In this document: positions 1-10,030 of the stretch, one piece after another
How the letters are laid out: every line of letters begins with the position of its first letter
Numbering within the stretch: the stretch's first letter is position 1
Assembly: GCA_020726505.1 (NCBI GenBank)
Contig: JAHLEZ010000009.1
Coordinates: 2,480,001 to 2,544,000 of the forward strand
Source: Leptodontidium sp. MPI-SDFR-AT-0119
Taxonomy: Eukaryota > Ascomycota > Leotiomycetes > Helotiales > Leptodontidiaceae
Reading direction: 5' to 3'
Length of the DNA stretch: 64,000 bases
The notes under the pieces: generated by a model
Told to the model about the DNA's origin: nothing
Seen by the model: only the letters and a program-made list of their open reading frames with translations
Database searches by the model: none
Position numbers and translations under genes: made by a program

Positions 1-1369
1 GAGGCAGACGATTATGCAGGCGATCATCTAGTCTCCTGAGCATGACGATAATCTGCTCAAATGGGAAGATATCTTGGAGGATAGGCTGTAGTAGTGCTCA
101 GCTGGTGTCGTCACTCAACATACAGCAAGTCAGGAAGTGACTATGTGAGAAGGTAGCACAGAATTGAGAGTTGCGTCGGCACAATCGCCCTTTAGCTCAC
201 ATTGGGCTAGGTGGAGTTTCGGTTACGTCTTAAATAGACCCACACATCTGAACCTGGCTGCGACGACAGAGTTGGTGATGTGTTCGTGACAGAACTTAGA
301 TACTCAAGAGCAGGGACCGACCAGGGAATTGCTTTCAAAGTGAGAGCAGAAGAGGATTAGGGGGCATTGGGCAAAGAACTACAACAGAGCTGTAATGGCA
401 CGTGTCTTAGTGCTTACTCCCTTTATATATGCGTGCAGAGTGGGGAAGAGATAATCTTCCCTCCTTAGCAATTAGCTTTTGTATTATATAGTATCATTAG
501 CTATTATTTAGTGTCTCTTTAGCTACTTTATTATACTAAAGTCACCTTAGCGTGCTAGTGATTATTACAAGAGCCGCAAGGTCGATCTCGACAGGTGATT
601 TGCTTCGTTTTCATTGTATTTTATAGCTTTCTCAAAACCCTTCGTATCAAATTGACTTGACAGTGAAGCTATTCACTAATGTAATTCCATATTCCGACCC
701 CTTTTCCTTGGCTTTTTAGAAGCTCCCTGAGATAGTGAAGTATCTGAGGTAACTTCTCGCGAACTAACATGGCTTGATTTCGCTTCCTCCATTGTAGATG
801 CGACATCGTTACTTAATTGATCAGCGAGATTGTGGCCTTTTAACCCCTGTGAAAGTCCGGATTCCCCTGGCTCAGATTGCTGCGAGACCTCGACATTAGG
901 TGACAACGCATCGATAGCTGAACAGATTCTTTTCAGGTGAGTTGGCACTCATATGTCGTAAACATTCTTGGTGAATTTGTATACCGTCCATTTCTCTTTG
1001 CCATCTAGTTCTATGAAATTGAAATTACGAATAAGATAGCGGTAGAAGGTGGTCTTGTTTCCATTGATCACAGGATAATGGCCGTAGATCCTTACTGTTA
1101 GTCCACAGGTCCCTGCATAAGTATACTTTAGTCTGGAAAGGGGGTGCGGGTCAGGATCAGGGGCCAGAGCCTAGCCGGACCAGTTTCGGAGGACATTTGG
1201 TGGGGTTTCGTAGTATATAGTGTGGCTCTCCTCGCACTCTCTTAGAAAATACACAGATTTTTAACCATATATTATTTACTCTATCGCCATACTAATATAT
1301 CGATATATTACGTGGTACATGAACCGGTACTGCACCGACAGTAATTAAAGCTAGATTTAGAGTATTATT
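1..1369. other. No supported gene; left edge of window
   Basis: No recognisable coding region. A 90-codon open frame lies on the minus strand at 676-948. It ends in a basic, Lys/Arg-rich tail and resembles no family I know. It could be a last exon, but no partner exon is evident upstream. Base composition is ordinary to about 1200 and then becomes strongly AT-rich, marking the edge of a RIP-affected block. Confidence 0.4.
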
Positions 1370-1968
1370 TATTACAACTTGAGGAAAGGTTGGTCTTAAA
1401 CGTCCTAATCCGTCCGGGTAAATATTTTTATTATTACTTCTTGTAACTCGTATATTATTAGTATTATTATTATTATTACTTATTAATTTTGTATTATTAT
1501 GGTCCTTATTATTATCTCCATTATTATCAAGTCTTATATTAATATCTTAATTTATAAGGTCTTATATATTTACTTGATTTTCTTTAAATAGATTTATTTT
1601 AGGTTTATTAATAAATTTATTATCAATAATTTTAATATCTCTTACCCAAGGAGCTTTTTTATTTATAATATCTAGTACTTTATATAATAAATAATTAAAC
1701 CTAATTAGTATTACTTTATTAGCTTTTGGTTCTAATTTAGTTATATAATTATTTTTATTTTTATAAAAGCATATAAATCCGAATGTTTTAATTTAAGTGA
1801 TATTTAGTATTTTATTATATCTTAATTCATAAGAAGTTTTATAATTTATTACCGAATGAGGAGTTCTATTATATAAATAAGTAGCAATTATTATTTCTTC
1901 TCACATATAATTAAGTAAATTAGCTATATTTAATACACACTTAACTTTATTTAAAATAATATGATTTA
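1370..1968 (-). mobile_element. RIP-degraded Ty1/Copia pol fragment (integrase C-terminal region)
   Basis: Read on the minus strand, the AT-rich sequence keeps the order of a Copia polyprotein after the integrase core. There is a segment like ATYLYNRTPHS, then KTSYELRYNK, then a stretch reading TFGFICFYKNK, then KKAPWVRDIKIID. Codons expected to be Trp or Gln are often TAG/TAA, as RIP produces. No LTR, reverse transcriptase or intact frame was found, and the fragment is cut at 1969 by an unrelated LTR. It is a non-functional remnant. Family assignment rests on several short conserved strings, so the Copia call is fairly firm while the boundaries are rough. Confidence 0.65.
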
Positions 1969-2271
1969 TGTTACGGCTGGCAAGAGGTTGATACGGCGAG
2001 TTAACTCTAGCTTTGTATTTGGGCCTAAAGCTACGCTCAGAATCGAGAAGAAAAGACCAGGAGAAAAGGAGAGCTCTCTGTAAGAGAGAGCTCGAGTATA
2101 AATACACGAAGGACCCTCCTAATAGGGTCTAGCGCAGTCGGGGGCCATTCACATCAACATGTTGCATGCTCACCACCTAGTCTTCCCCATTAGGCTTAGC
2201 GCCGTCGCATAGCCAACGATGCTACGAGCCCTGTCGGTTAGAATACGAGAAGCATCGGAGGTCGTAACAAA
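1969..2271 (-). mobile_element. Diverged solo LTR related to the chromovirus LTRs at 48.7 and 54.8 kb
   Basis: The segment begins TGTTACGGCTG and ends GTCGTAACA, matching the inverted termini of the 255-bp LTRs at 48743-48997 and 54842-55096. The interior shares long blocks with them: GTATTTGGGCCT, GAGAAGAAAAGAC, GAGCTCTCTGTAAGAGAGAG and CTAGCGCAGTCG. It is longer than those LTRs because the 3' part contains extra sequence. No 5-bp target duplication is visible and no internal element region adjoins it, so it is probably an old solo LTR. It truncates the Copia remnant to its left. Strand is inferred from the orientation of the full element. Confidence 0.7.
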
Positions 2272-2449
2272 AGCCACCACCAGTGGCTGTCAGAATTCGT
2301 TGACCACCCCTCTGAAATAAAGCGATCCTCACTAAAACTCACCCTCTTTACACTTGAATTCTAATATAATCTATTAATAGAAACTTAAAAAATCTTTATT
2401 TTATTTAATATTCTAAGCACTTAAGTAAAACAAGTATTTATTTCATATA

Positions 2450-2627
2450 TCCCCTTAACTGCGGTATCCACGTCTGGTTCAGGGTGTTGAGGCTCCATAC
2501 AGCGTCCTACAGCGTGCGGGGCAGTGCTTTAGTGGCTGATCTGCACGCCTTTCGGGGATAGACGTCTCGCTTACAGGCTTTGCTTACAGGGCTTTCAGAA
2601 CGGTGCACAGAATCGCAGTTAAGGGGA
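2450..2627. mobile_element. Small TA-flanked MITE with 14-bp perfect terminal inverted repeats
   Basis: The two ends are exact inverted copies, TCCCCTTAACTGCG at 2450 and CGCAGTTAAGGGGA ending at 2627. Each is flanked by TA (2448-2449 and 2628-2629), the target duplication typical of Tc1/mariner/pogo transposons. The 178-bp interior is richer in GC than its AT-rich surroundings and has no coding capacity. The contrast suggests it arrived after the neighbourhood was mutated. Confidence 0.75.
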
Positions 2628-3124
2628 TAACTCTCAAGTATGAAAAGCTATTAAATAAAGTATATAATACTACTAAAAGAAGAATCATTTCCTCACTTAA
2701 AAGTGACTTATTATTTTATCCTTCTATTTTGCAATTATAAAACTTAATCCTTGGTACATCCTAATACTAACACTAATACAAATTACTACTGGTTATATAA
2801 AAGAATTCTATTAATTAATAAGCCTTTAAAAATTCTTGAAGTAGGTGTTTTTGGTGAGAATCGCTTAATTTTGCGGGGTGGTCAACGAATTCTGACACCC
2901 ACTGGTGCCATCCCCCAAACAAAGAGGGTGTGCGGCTGAGCATTAGTCAGTAGTGTTGGTGGCTGCATGCATGACGTCAAGTTATCTACTCGGCGAGACT
3001 GTTGTTTCGACACAAAAATCCATCAACTTCATTTTAACAGACGGAACGTAATTGTGCGACCCAAACGCTCCAGGTTATATTCGATCTTGTGCATCATCGT
3101 CCCCGCACCAAATCCCATTTCGCA
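2628..3124. other. Intergenic, upstream of the DUF6594 gene
   Basis: AT-rich to about 2800, then ordinary composition. A 62-codon open frame at 2751-2939 has no recognisable features and is not supported. The last 150 bases before the ATG at 3125 presumably carry the promoter of the DUF6594 gene, but no clear TATA or CCAAT element was identified. Confidence 0.4.
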
Positions 3125-4624
3125 ATGTCAGAGTTGCCAAATCTCGATCCTCAAGGCCGCGATGTTGAGGGAGCGCACACCCCCAGAAACCATCAGCCTA
3201 GCAACCTCGATGAAATATCAGAAGCCTGGGAACAGTTTCCTGAAGGATATCCACGCTTTGCCGCATTCATTGCCCATGATGTTGACAAGAGCACTATGAT
3301 ATGCCGCAGATTCGAACGCTTAGCCGCGAGAAATCTGCTGTATCTGGAAAGCGAGCTCTTCGAGTTAGAGGCGAAGCAGGATAAGCTCGATGAAGATGAT
3401 CGGAATGACCCTCAGCGGAGGAGAGACTTGCGAAAGTGGGAACCAGCCAGGATTCGGCGTGAAGCAAGCCAAATTGCGACTGTGGGTCAAGCATCCGCGG
3501 CCTCATCTACCGAGACTGAGGCATCTCTTGCAGAATCCCCCGACGGAGCTGTTGCTACAGCTTGGCAGGAGAGACTGGAGGTGGCTTTCACGATTCGGAA
3601 GGCAATCAAAGAGTACTGTTCGTAATGAAGCAGCTATGTAGACCTTTTTGTTTTTACTGATTCTCGACAGACAAAGCACTCAAGCTATATCGTGAGATCC
3701 TAAGCCTTGACAACCCAAATCCACAAGCTTTGAGGAGTGCAAAACTCATTCTTAACAATCAACTTTTTAACGATAAAGGCCCTTCGTCCATACTTGAGGG
3801 CCGAATGGCTAGCCGCCTCGACAGCAAGTACAAAAACGACCTGTGCCTAGTTGGGCCAACAATTCAACAAGATGACCTGACTACTTTGGTTGAGCAGCAA
3901 TTGGGTGTGCTTTTTAGAGTAAGTGGCATATGAGAAAAAGATGAACTAGCACTCACTTGTCTTAATAGGACTCAAAATATCCACACAGGAACATTGCTTT
4001 GATGCGCTTTCCCCGCAGATATATTCAGACCGTAGTCGCTGCTATCGGTCTAATTCTCTTCGTCTCCATGTTTATCGGATCCTTATTCCTCCTCTACTTC
4101 CTCAGAACTAGGATCATAAAACTTGCCATGATCTCATGCATGACATTTTTCCTTACAATGTCCATGGCTGTTTTCACTCGCTCCAGCAGGGTCGAGATCT
4201 TTGCTGCTGTCATTGGGTATGAAAGTCTCTGTATTCCACTTATAATCTCTGCTTATTCCGGAACAGATATTTACTAATCACCACCGTGTTTGTCGGGAGC
4301 TCGTCATATTACGATGAACCTTCATACTTGGACAACTACTACCCAGTTGTTCAACCCTCAGTCCCGGATTCTTCGTCTGGTAATACAACGTCAACAATCT
4401 CAACCCTCCGTCTGACGACGATAGCAATCCTCGCACCCGCTGCGACCAGCACAGTTCCTTCGAATCAGCAACCTTCCGCAGCTTTGGGGAACTCTGCAAA
4501 CATTGCTACGATTGCGGGAACGGTCATTGCTGCTCTTGCTTTCCTTTTGTCGGTGGTAGCGGGCATATATCAATGCCGCAAATGGGCAAAGAATAGGCGT
4601 AGTAAGAAATTAAGTACACTGTGA
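3125..4624 (+). CDS. DUF6594-family multi-pass membrane protein, four exons
   Basis: The proposed CDS joins 3125-3617, 3671-3918, 3969-4216 and 4267-4624. Phases agree at every junction and give 448 residues. Exon 1 carries the family hallmark: a YPRFAAFI-like start, then an acidic and basic coiled-coil helix (LAARNLLYLESELFELEAKQ). Exon 3 has two hydrophobic helices (TVVAAIGLILFVSMF and the following MISCMTFFLTMSM stretch), and the junction of exons 3 and 4 makes a third. A Ser/Thr/Pro-rich linker then leads to a fourth helix near the C-terminus (IATIAGTVIAALAFLLS) and a basic tail. That last part is unusual, since family members generally end after the triple-helix region. Function of the family is unknown. 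The first donor (GTTCGT) is non-canonical, so the end of exon 1 is the weakest point. The start ATG at 3125 is preferred to an upstream in-frame ATG at 3089 because similarity begins just after it. Confidence 0.82.
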
Positions 4625-5608
4625 GGAAGCATGATTATTGAGATCTAGCTCAAGGGTGCGGTTCCATTAAGTAGTGGCTACTCCAGGCGATGACGCGGCG
4701 GATAGGCATGCAGTCCGTTTGCGCATAAGCGTAGAGAACGAACAACATCTCCTGACTCTCGTGTCTATCGAGCTGCAAACTTATATGTATTTTCTATCTA
4801 TTTCATATTACTAGTGAAGTGCCTGATGAGACCTCCGATACCACACATTCTACCTTTTAGATGCTAAAACATGTGGAGATACCTGTGACCACTTTCCTAC
4901 TTTTCGAGGGTTGGCACAGTTGGTCGAGCACACTTTACGGGCCGGCACAAGCTGACCAGCCCTATCCCCTTAGCTGCCAGAAGCGCCCTCGTCACAGGGG
5001 AGGTGCGCTGAGCAACTGCTGTGGAAGCCACTAATTCTAGGCTTTCTCGTCATGGCGGCAGCCAAGGGGATATTAAGGCTGGCTCACTGGGAGGGTTGGC
5101 CCGTTTGTGCCGGCCCGTAAAGTGTGCTGGCTCAACTGGGGTGGTACGTAATGTGTGCTCGACCAGGCGTGCCAACCAGCATTATGGGCTGGCACATCAA
5201 CTGTTCTAGCTCTTGTGTCCTAGCCTTCACAAGTGCCATGCTGTAAAATCGTCGTTGTGCTTATTTTCATGATAAGGCAACGGCCAAAAAATTTCCACAT
5301 TCGAGCCCTTTCTCCTCTGGATATGGCGGATCATCATATGGACCTTTACTCCTGGACGCAAATGCTAACTTCCATTGTCACAGGGGTAAACACCACAACA
5401 CAGTCCATCTTACGGCAGTTTTCTTTCACAAGCACACATAATAGGTGTTTTAATCAATTTAATTAAGTGTCTCCGTTCAAGGCATCGGAATGAGAACTGG
5501 ACGAACTGCGTGACAGCAAGAACCAAGAAACATGACACAGTTCTAGACTCCCATTCATTAGTGACGAGCTCTATTCTGCCTATCTGCTCAGCTCAGAAAG
5601 CCTGGTTG
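4625..5608. other. Intergenic region holding an inverted-repeat element
   Basis: No coding region is supported. Short frames at 5021-5209 and 5233-5466 have no protein-like features. The notable content is the inverted repeat annotated separately at 4905-5190. The TIR of the outer Fot-like transposon begins at 5611. Confidence 0.45.
4905..5190. repeat. Imperfect inverted repeat with an internally duplicated right arm
   Basis: The left arm contains a 24-nt run at 4927-4950, starting AGCACACTTTACGGG. Its exact reverse complement lies at 5105-5128. Similarity extends outward (a GGTTGGCACAG-like left end against GCGTGCCAACC on the right), but the right arm carries an additional partial copy of the GTGTGCT(C/G) segment. 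No target duplication was found. It is most simply a foldback or MITE-like element, possibly two nested copies. Confidence 0.6.
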
Positions 5609-6032
5609 TAACGTCCCACCCCACCCTTCCGACCACCCCTACCTTCCGACCACCTCGCTTAATTCTAGCACATCCTATTAAAGACTTAATAACTTTATAT
5701 TGCCTCAACTTTTGTACATGAAACTATAGAATCTGAATCTCCTTTTAATTCTGATTCTACAAGTACAATTGAACGATCTCCAGCTGCGATTTGAGCCTCC
5801 CGAATAGCACGTGTTATTACAAACTTGGAATTTAGACTAACTGCGAGGGCTCATGGCTTCGCCCGTTCCGCTTACTTTCTTAAAGTAAGCGAGGTACAGC
5901 CAAAACTCGATTTCAGCCAAATCACGATTTTTGGTGGGGCAAACCACTCAATTCAATGCTGCAACTGCCACCACCATTGCAAAGGTACTTAATTTGATTG
6001 CGACGTGAAAGTGAGGCTTAGAAGAGACGGAT

Positions 6033-7316
6033 ATGGGTACGCCAACCGCAGACGAAGAAGAGCGCATGCGCAAGGCAGTCGACGACGTCCGCAATGGCAA
6101 ATTTCCTAATATAACGGCCGCCGCTCGCAAACATTGCGTCAACTACGACGTTCTACGTGGACGATTATCAGGGAGGCTACCGAATTCAAGTCGAGGAGGA
6201 AAGAATAAGAAGCTAAACGACGATGAGGAGGCTACATTAGTGTTATACTGTAAGAGGTTGATCTTGTGTGGAGAAAACCCTGGGAGGAAAGAGATCGAAG
6301 CTGCCGCCAACTCGATTCTCCGCGCAGCAGGAAAGAAGAAGGTCTCCAAACCATGGCTCTCTCGATGGCTCTCAGCTCACAAAGACCTTCTTAAACCTCG
6401 ATATTCTAAGCCTCTCGCCGCCGAACGGAAAGCTGCCCACGAAGAAGCAGAGATACTCGATCACTTCGATAAGTTTCATTTGACGATTGAGGAGTATAAG
6501 ATTAAGAAGAATAATTGTTGGAACTTCGATGAGACCGGTTGGAGGATCGGAATATTGAATGGCAGGCTGGTTTTTACCTTTCTAGAGGTCTCTGCAGTAT
6601 ATATGGAGGATCCTGATACTCGGGAGACTTTGACTTCGATCGAGGCTTGTTCTGCGGCTGGTGATTATGCACCGAGTATGTTAATCCTTCCAGGAATCGA
6701 GCTCCAAGAGAAATTCTTCGATAACGACATCTCCGACGACGTTACCTTTGCTACAAATCGAGACACAGGAAGCGGGTTTACTAATGATCAATTGGCCATC
6801 GATTGGCTCGAAGCATTCGAAGAGGCAACTCGCCCCGGCCTTCAGACTCGGAAGGGAATCGTACATAATGGAGAGTGGAGAATGCTGATATTCGATGGCC
6901 ATGGCTCTCATCTCACAATGGAGTTTATGAACTATTGCTGGGACCATAAGATTGTGCCATTTAAGCTCCCTCCACATTCGACGCATCTTCTTCAGCCGAT
7001 GGACGTGGGGTTCTTTGGCCCGATGAAACAGAACCATCAGAATATACTAGCAGAGCAAGTACGATTTGGTGGACCTGAGGCGTACACGAAGATGGACTTT
7101 CTTGATGCTTACAATCAAGTTACAGTCCGTACGGCAAAGAAGTCGACAATTATACATGCTTGGGAAAAGGCGGGGTTATGGCCATATGATCCAATGCGAG
7201 TTATTCATACTATGGAGAGAATGGAGCCACCAACAGAGCCACCAACAGAGCGATATTACGATCCTTTAGAGCGAATTCTGAATCGACGAACTCCTGAACC
7301 TCCGCCGGTAGACTAG
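6033..7316 (+). CDS. pogo/DDE_1 transposase, frame interrupted by an amber codon
   Basis: The 427-residue protein has the order of fungal pogo transposases: an N-terminal psq-type helix-turn-helix (residues about 10-50, KFPNITAAARKH), a CENP-B-type HTH (about 55-125, KPWLSRWLSAHKDLL) and a DDE_1 catalytic domain. The acidic triad is visible as D166 (NFDETGW), D288 (LIFDGHGSHLT) and D324 (LLQPMDVGFFGP), a DD35D spacing. It cuts and pastes the element at TA sites. Translation stops at a TAG at 7314-7316, yet the same frame then stays open to 7853 and encodes a basic C-terminal tail like that of related proteins. The stop is therefore probably a recent CAG-to-TAG change. Catalytic residues are intact, so a shortened protein could still be made. 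Confidence 0.9.
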   Translation: MGTPTADEEERMRKAVDDVRNGKFPNITAAARKHCVNYDVLRGRLSGRLPNSSRGGKNKKLNDDEEATLVLYCKRLILCGENPGRKEIEAAANSILRAAGKKKVSKPWLSRWLSAHKDLLKPRYSKPLAAERKAAHEEAEILDHFDKFHLTIEEYKIKKNNCWNFDETGWRIGILNGRLVFTFLEVSAVYMEDPDTRETLTSIEACSAAGDYAPSMLILPGIELQEKFFDNDISDDVTFATNRDTGSGFTNDQLAIDWLEAFEEATRPGLQTRKGIVHNGEWRMLIFDGHGSHLTMEFMNYCWDHKIVPFKLPPHSTHLLQPMDVGFFGPMKQNHQNILAEQVRFGGPEAYTKMDFLDAYNQVTVRTAKKSTIIHAWEKAGLWPYDPMRVIHTMERMEPPTEPPTERYYDPLERILNRRTPEPPPVD

Positions 7317-7853
7317 TCTAAGGTCGAGACTCCACAGCAATCAATTGCGGAAGTTCAACAATATTCAGAATATATCGATACTCGTCTAAGTGGTGCGATT
7401 AATGGCACTATACCCCTCTCTCCGACGGTGCAACGAGTAATCGAGAAACGCAACAAGGCTCAGAATATCATGGTTTATAGTGGAGTTCTCTCTACAGAAG
7501 AGTTAACAAGGAGAAAAGCTGAGGAGGCTCGCCGAAAAAAGCATAAGAAGGAGGGGGGGAATCGTCGAGTCAAAACAGATCACGGAGTAATCAAGAAAGG
7601 CGACGCTAAACTGCGATTTTGTCAACGCGACGAGTTCTTACAACAACAGCATAATCTCAAGGTTATTGCCTATCAAAAGAAGCTCGATTCTATGGTAGAC
7701 ACTCGGTGGGGAGTTACAGCAAGAGCGGCGGTTAGATGGAGTCGCAACTGGCAGGTAGCAAACCAGCCGATTTTAGAGGCAAAGCGACGAGTTATTGATC
7801 AATTAGATGATTTATTTGCAAGGGCATATGAGAGATTTAGTTCCCCTAATTAA
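7317..7853 (+). pseudogene. C-terminal tail of the pogo transposase, in frame beyond the amber stop
   Basis: This stretch is in the same frame as the transposase and has no further stop for 178 codons, ending at a TAA at 7854. It is rich in Lys, Arg, Glu and Gln (EEARRKKHKKEGG, then VKTDHGVIKKGDAKL), as expected for the C-terminal region of fungal pogo transposases. Without readthrough it would not be translated, because its own first codon option is GTG at 7428. Confidence 0.7.
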
Positions 7854-8029
7854 TTTAATATTTTGAAGTACCTTTGCAATTGATTCTTCTACTAGGAAGT
7901 GATTTTAGGTGGTATGCCCCACCAAAAATCGTGATTTGGCTGAAATCGAGTTTTGGCTGTACCTCGCTTACTTTAAGAAAGTAAGCGGAACGGGCGAAGC
8001 CATGAGCCCTCGCAGTTAGTTTAGACTTT

Positions 8030-9950
8030 CCTCCTTTTCTTTGGCTTCAACTACTCCAACCTCTCCTCTAGCTCTCTAATCTTTATATTTGCCTTCCCTA
8101 ATTTGTAATCCTTTTCGTTAATTCCCTTCACAATCTTCCTAAAAAGTAAACGTTACGTTAGAAGTTGATTGTGACCTACTAGTTAAGGTACGTATTTAAA
8201 AATATATATCTTGCCTGCTTTTTGGAGTATAAAACTCAACCGAAGTACTAGAAACTTCTGAAGGTAGTATTAGTAAGTCTTAAGACTCTTAGAGGGGCGG
8301 ATTTATTAATTAATTACTATTTTCCAATAGTAATAGGCTCATTAGAGGCTTAGCCACAGATACCGGCTATAAACTAGTAGTTCTCTACTTAGCCTTAAAA
8401 TTAAAAGGAGTAAAACTCTCTTAACGTGCCTTTTAATAGTAAACGAGGAAATTGCGCTTGCTAATAAGTGTAAAATCAAGTAAAGAACTTAATTGTTATA
8501 GCTCTTTTTAGTAGGCACGCTTAAGGAGAGAGAAAACCGTCAAATCTAAAGGTTATAAAACGTGTGACCTATATAAAGGTAAAAATAAAAGGTATATATT
8601 ATGCTTAAGGCACTTCTAAAGGAATTCCGTAGTCTCGTGGCTCCTATGGCCGTCTAAAATGAGGAGTCTTACTAAATAGTCACGTGGTTCCGTTTAAGGA
8701 ATAAATACCTTCTTTAGCCACTTAAGAGCCGTCTCATTAATCGTCTACCTATTTTCGGTTGTAGTAAAGTGCTAGTTGTTAAATACGTCTAATTAAGACG
8801 AAAACTACTACTATTAGACCGATTTTCCCTTGTAAATTACCGCCGAGTCTATAGAAAGGCTAGTTACAGAGATATACTTAATAATTAACGTCTAAGTACG
8901 TGAACCTAGCTGTTTTCCTTAAACCTTGCGCTTTTCAGCATGCCCTATAACAAATTTATTAAGGCCGTACCCTTTTATAATGCCAGTCTCGTCTATATTC
9001 TATCTGTAAAGGTAGTGGTTCCCACTCCATTTACTATGCCTAAATAGGATTAGTCTAAGACGTTACGAGAGACGTAATAGCCTCGGTAGAGCTCGGTAGA
9101 GCTCGGTAACGCTCGGTAACGCTCGGGAGCTCGGCAGGGCTCGAGCTGAGCGCTTTACGCTATATACCCACTTAGTATTCGACTAAGTGAGGCTGTGTAG
9201 CGCTAATACGTAATACGTATGTAACGTTACAACGCTACTACGTAATACGTACGCAACGTATACGTCATGTAATTAAGTCTAATTAGGAATAGCCTAGACG
9301 ATGTCGAAGATATAAGGAGAGCTACCTTCACTCGGGGAAAGGGCTCTTCACTTCGATATTCGCGTTAATAGAGAGTATTATCACCTGATCCCGGTACTGC
9401 TCGCTTACGGAAATCCGTGCTATTACACTATCGTTGGCTAGCTAAAATAGTTTTAATAGCCGGAACCTCTAATTTTTAGAACTAGGGCCAAATAACTTTA
9501 GAACAAGCGTTGTTAACACGTACAAAATCGACGTAGATCTACTCCTTAGTCTTTAGAATAGGGTTACGGGCCAGAAATCGTGATATCTAGTGTTTTCCGA
9601 GTAGTAGGTGATCCCCTTAGAGAGCTAAAAGCCTCTAGCCAAAAACCTCTATATATGCGTAACTCCACGGCCAAGAGACTCTTGAGTAAGCACCCAATTA
9701 GCTAATCGATTCTCTACTACTGTAGGTAGCCTTTGTAAGTGACTAGTACCCTCCTGGCGTGGTAGAGTAGTTATATTCTGATTATACAAAGTAGACCTTG
9801 GAACACCCTACTCAAGCGCTGCCTTTCGCAAAGACTTACCATTTTTGACCTTTATAAGCGCACACACAACGTCGTGCTCGGTATATTCAGGCTTTATAAT
9901 AAAAACAACGTATATTCCAAATTTCAAAGAAATTAATAAAGAATTAAGAG
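8030..9950 (-). pseudogene. RIP-destroyed Fot1/pogo transposase of the outer element
   Basis: On the minus strand, around 9480-9680, the translation keeps the CENP-B-like HTH signature. ISRFLARNPILKTKE is followed by IYVDFVRVNNA and then LEVPAIKTILAS, with stops where Trp, Gln or Arg are expected. This order is diagnostic of Fot1-like transposases just upstream of the first catalytic Asp. The DDE part should lie at lower coordinates, but that region (about 8100-9300) is too mutated to read confidently. It contains local GAGCTCGGTA tandem repeats and TACGTAATACGT palindromes. The gene cannot make protein. Confidence 0.68.
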
Positions 9951-10030
9951 AGTTAATAATTATTTAAGTTGGTAGGTAAGAGTAGCGGTGTGTTAAGCGA
10001 GGGTGGTCGGAAGGGTGGGGTGGGACGTTA

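Larger units (their letters stand above)
5835..8021 (+). mobile_element. Nested pogo-superfamily DNA transposon, about 2.2 kb
   Basis: Long terminal inverted repeats of roughly 110 bp face each other. The left one starts (G)ACTAACTGCGAGGGCTCATG and runs to about 5947. The right one is its reverse complement from about 7909 to 8021. TA occurs on both sides (5833-5834 and 8022-8023). A shorter subterminal inverted repeat, TTGCAAAGGTACTT, lies just inside each arm. The element carries a single transposase gene transcribed left to right. It sits inside the outer TIR element and lacks that element's AT drift, so it inserted after most of the mutation occurred or escaped it. Confidence 0.88.
5611..10028 (-). 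mobile_element. Outer Fot1/pogo-type transposon, RIP-degraded, carrying a nested pogo element
   Basis: Terminal inverted repeats begin ACGTCCCACCCCACCCTTCC at 5611 and end with the reverse complement at 10028. TA dinucleotides flank both sides (5609-5610 and 10029-10030). The left arm (5611-5662) repeats the CCTTCCGACCACC motif, while the right arm (9993-10028) has it once. Removing the inserted inner element (5835-8021) leaves about 2.2 kb, a normal length for a Fot1-like element. The interior encodes the remains of a transposase on the minus strand (annotated separately). AT enrichment and many stops indicate RIP. The inner insertion is far better preserved, so it is younger. Confidence 0.8.
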
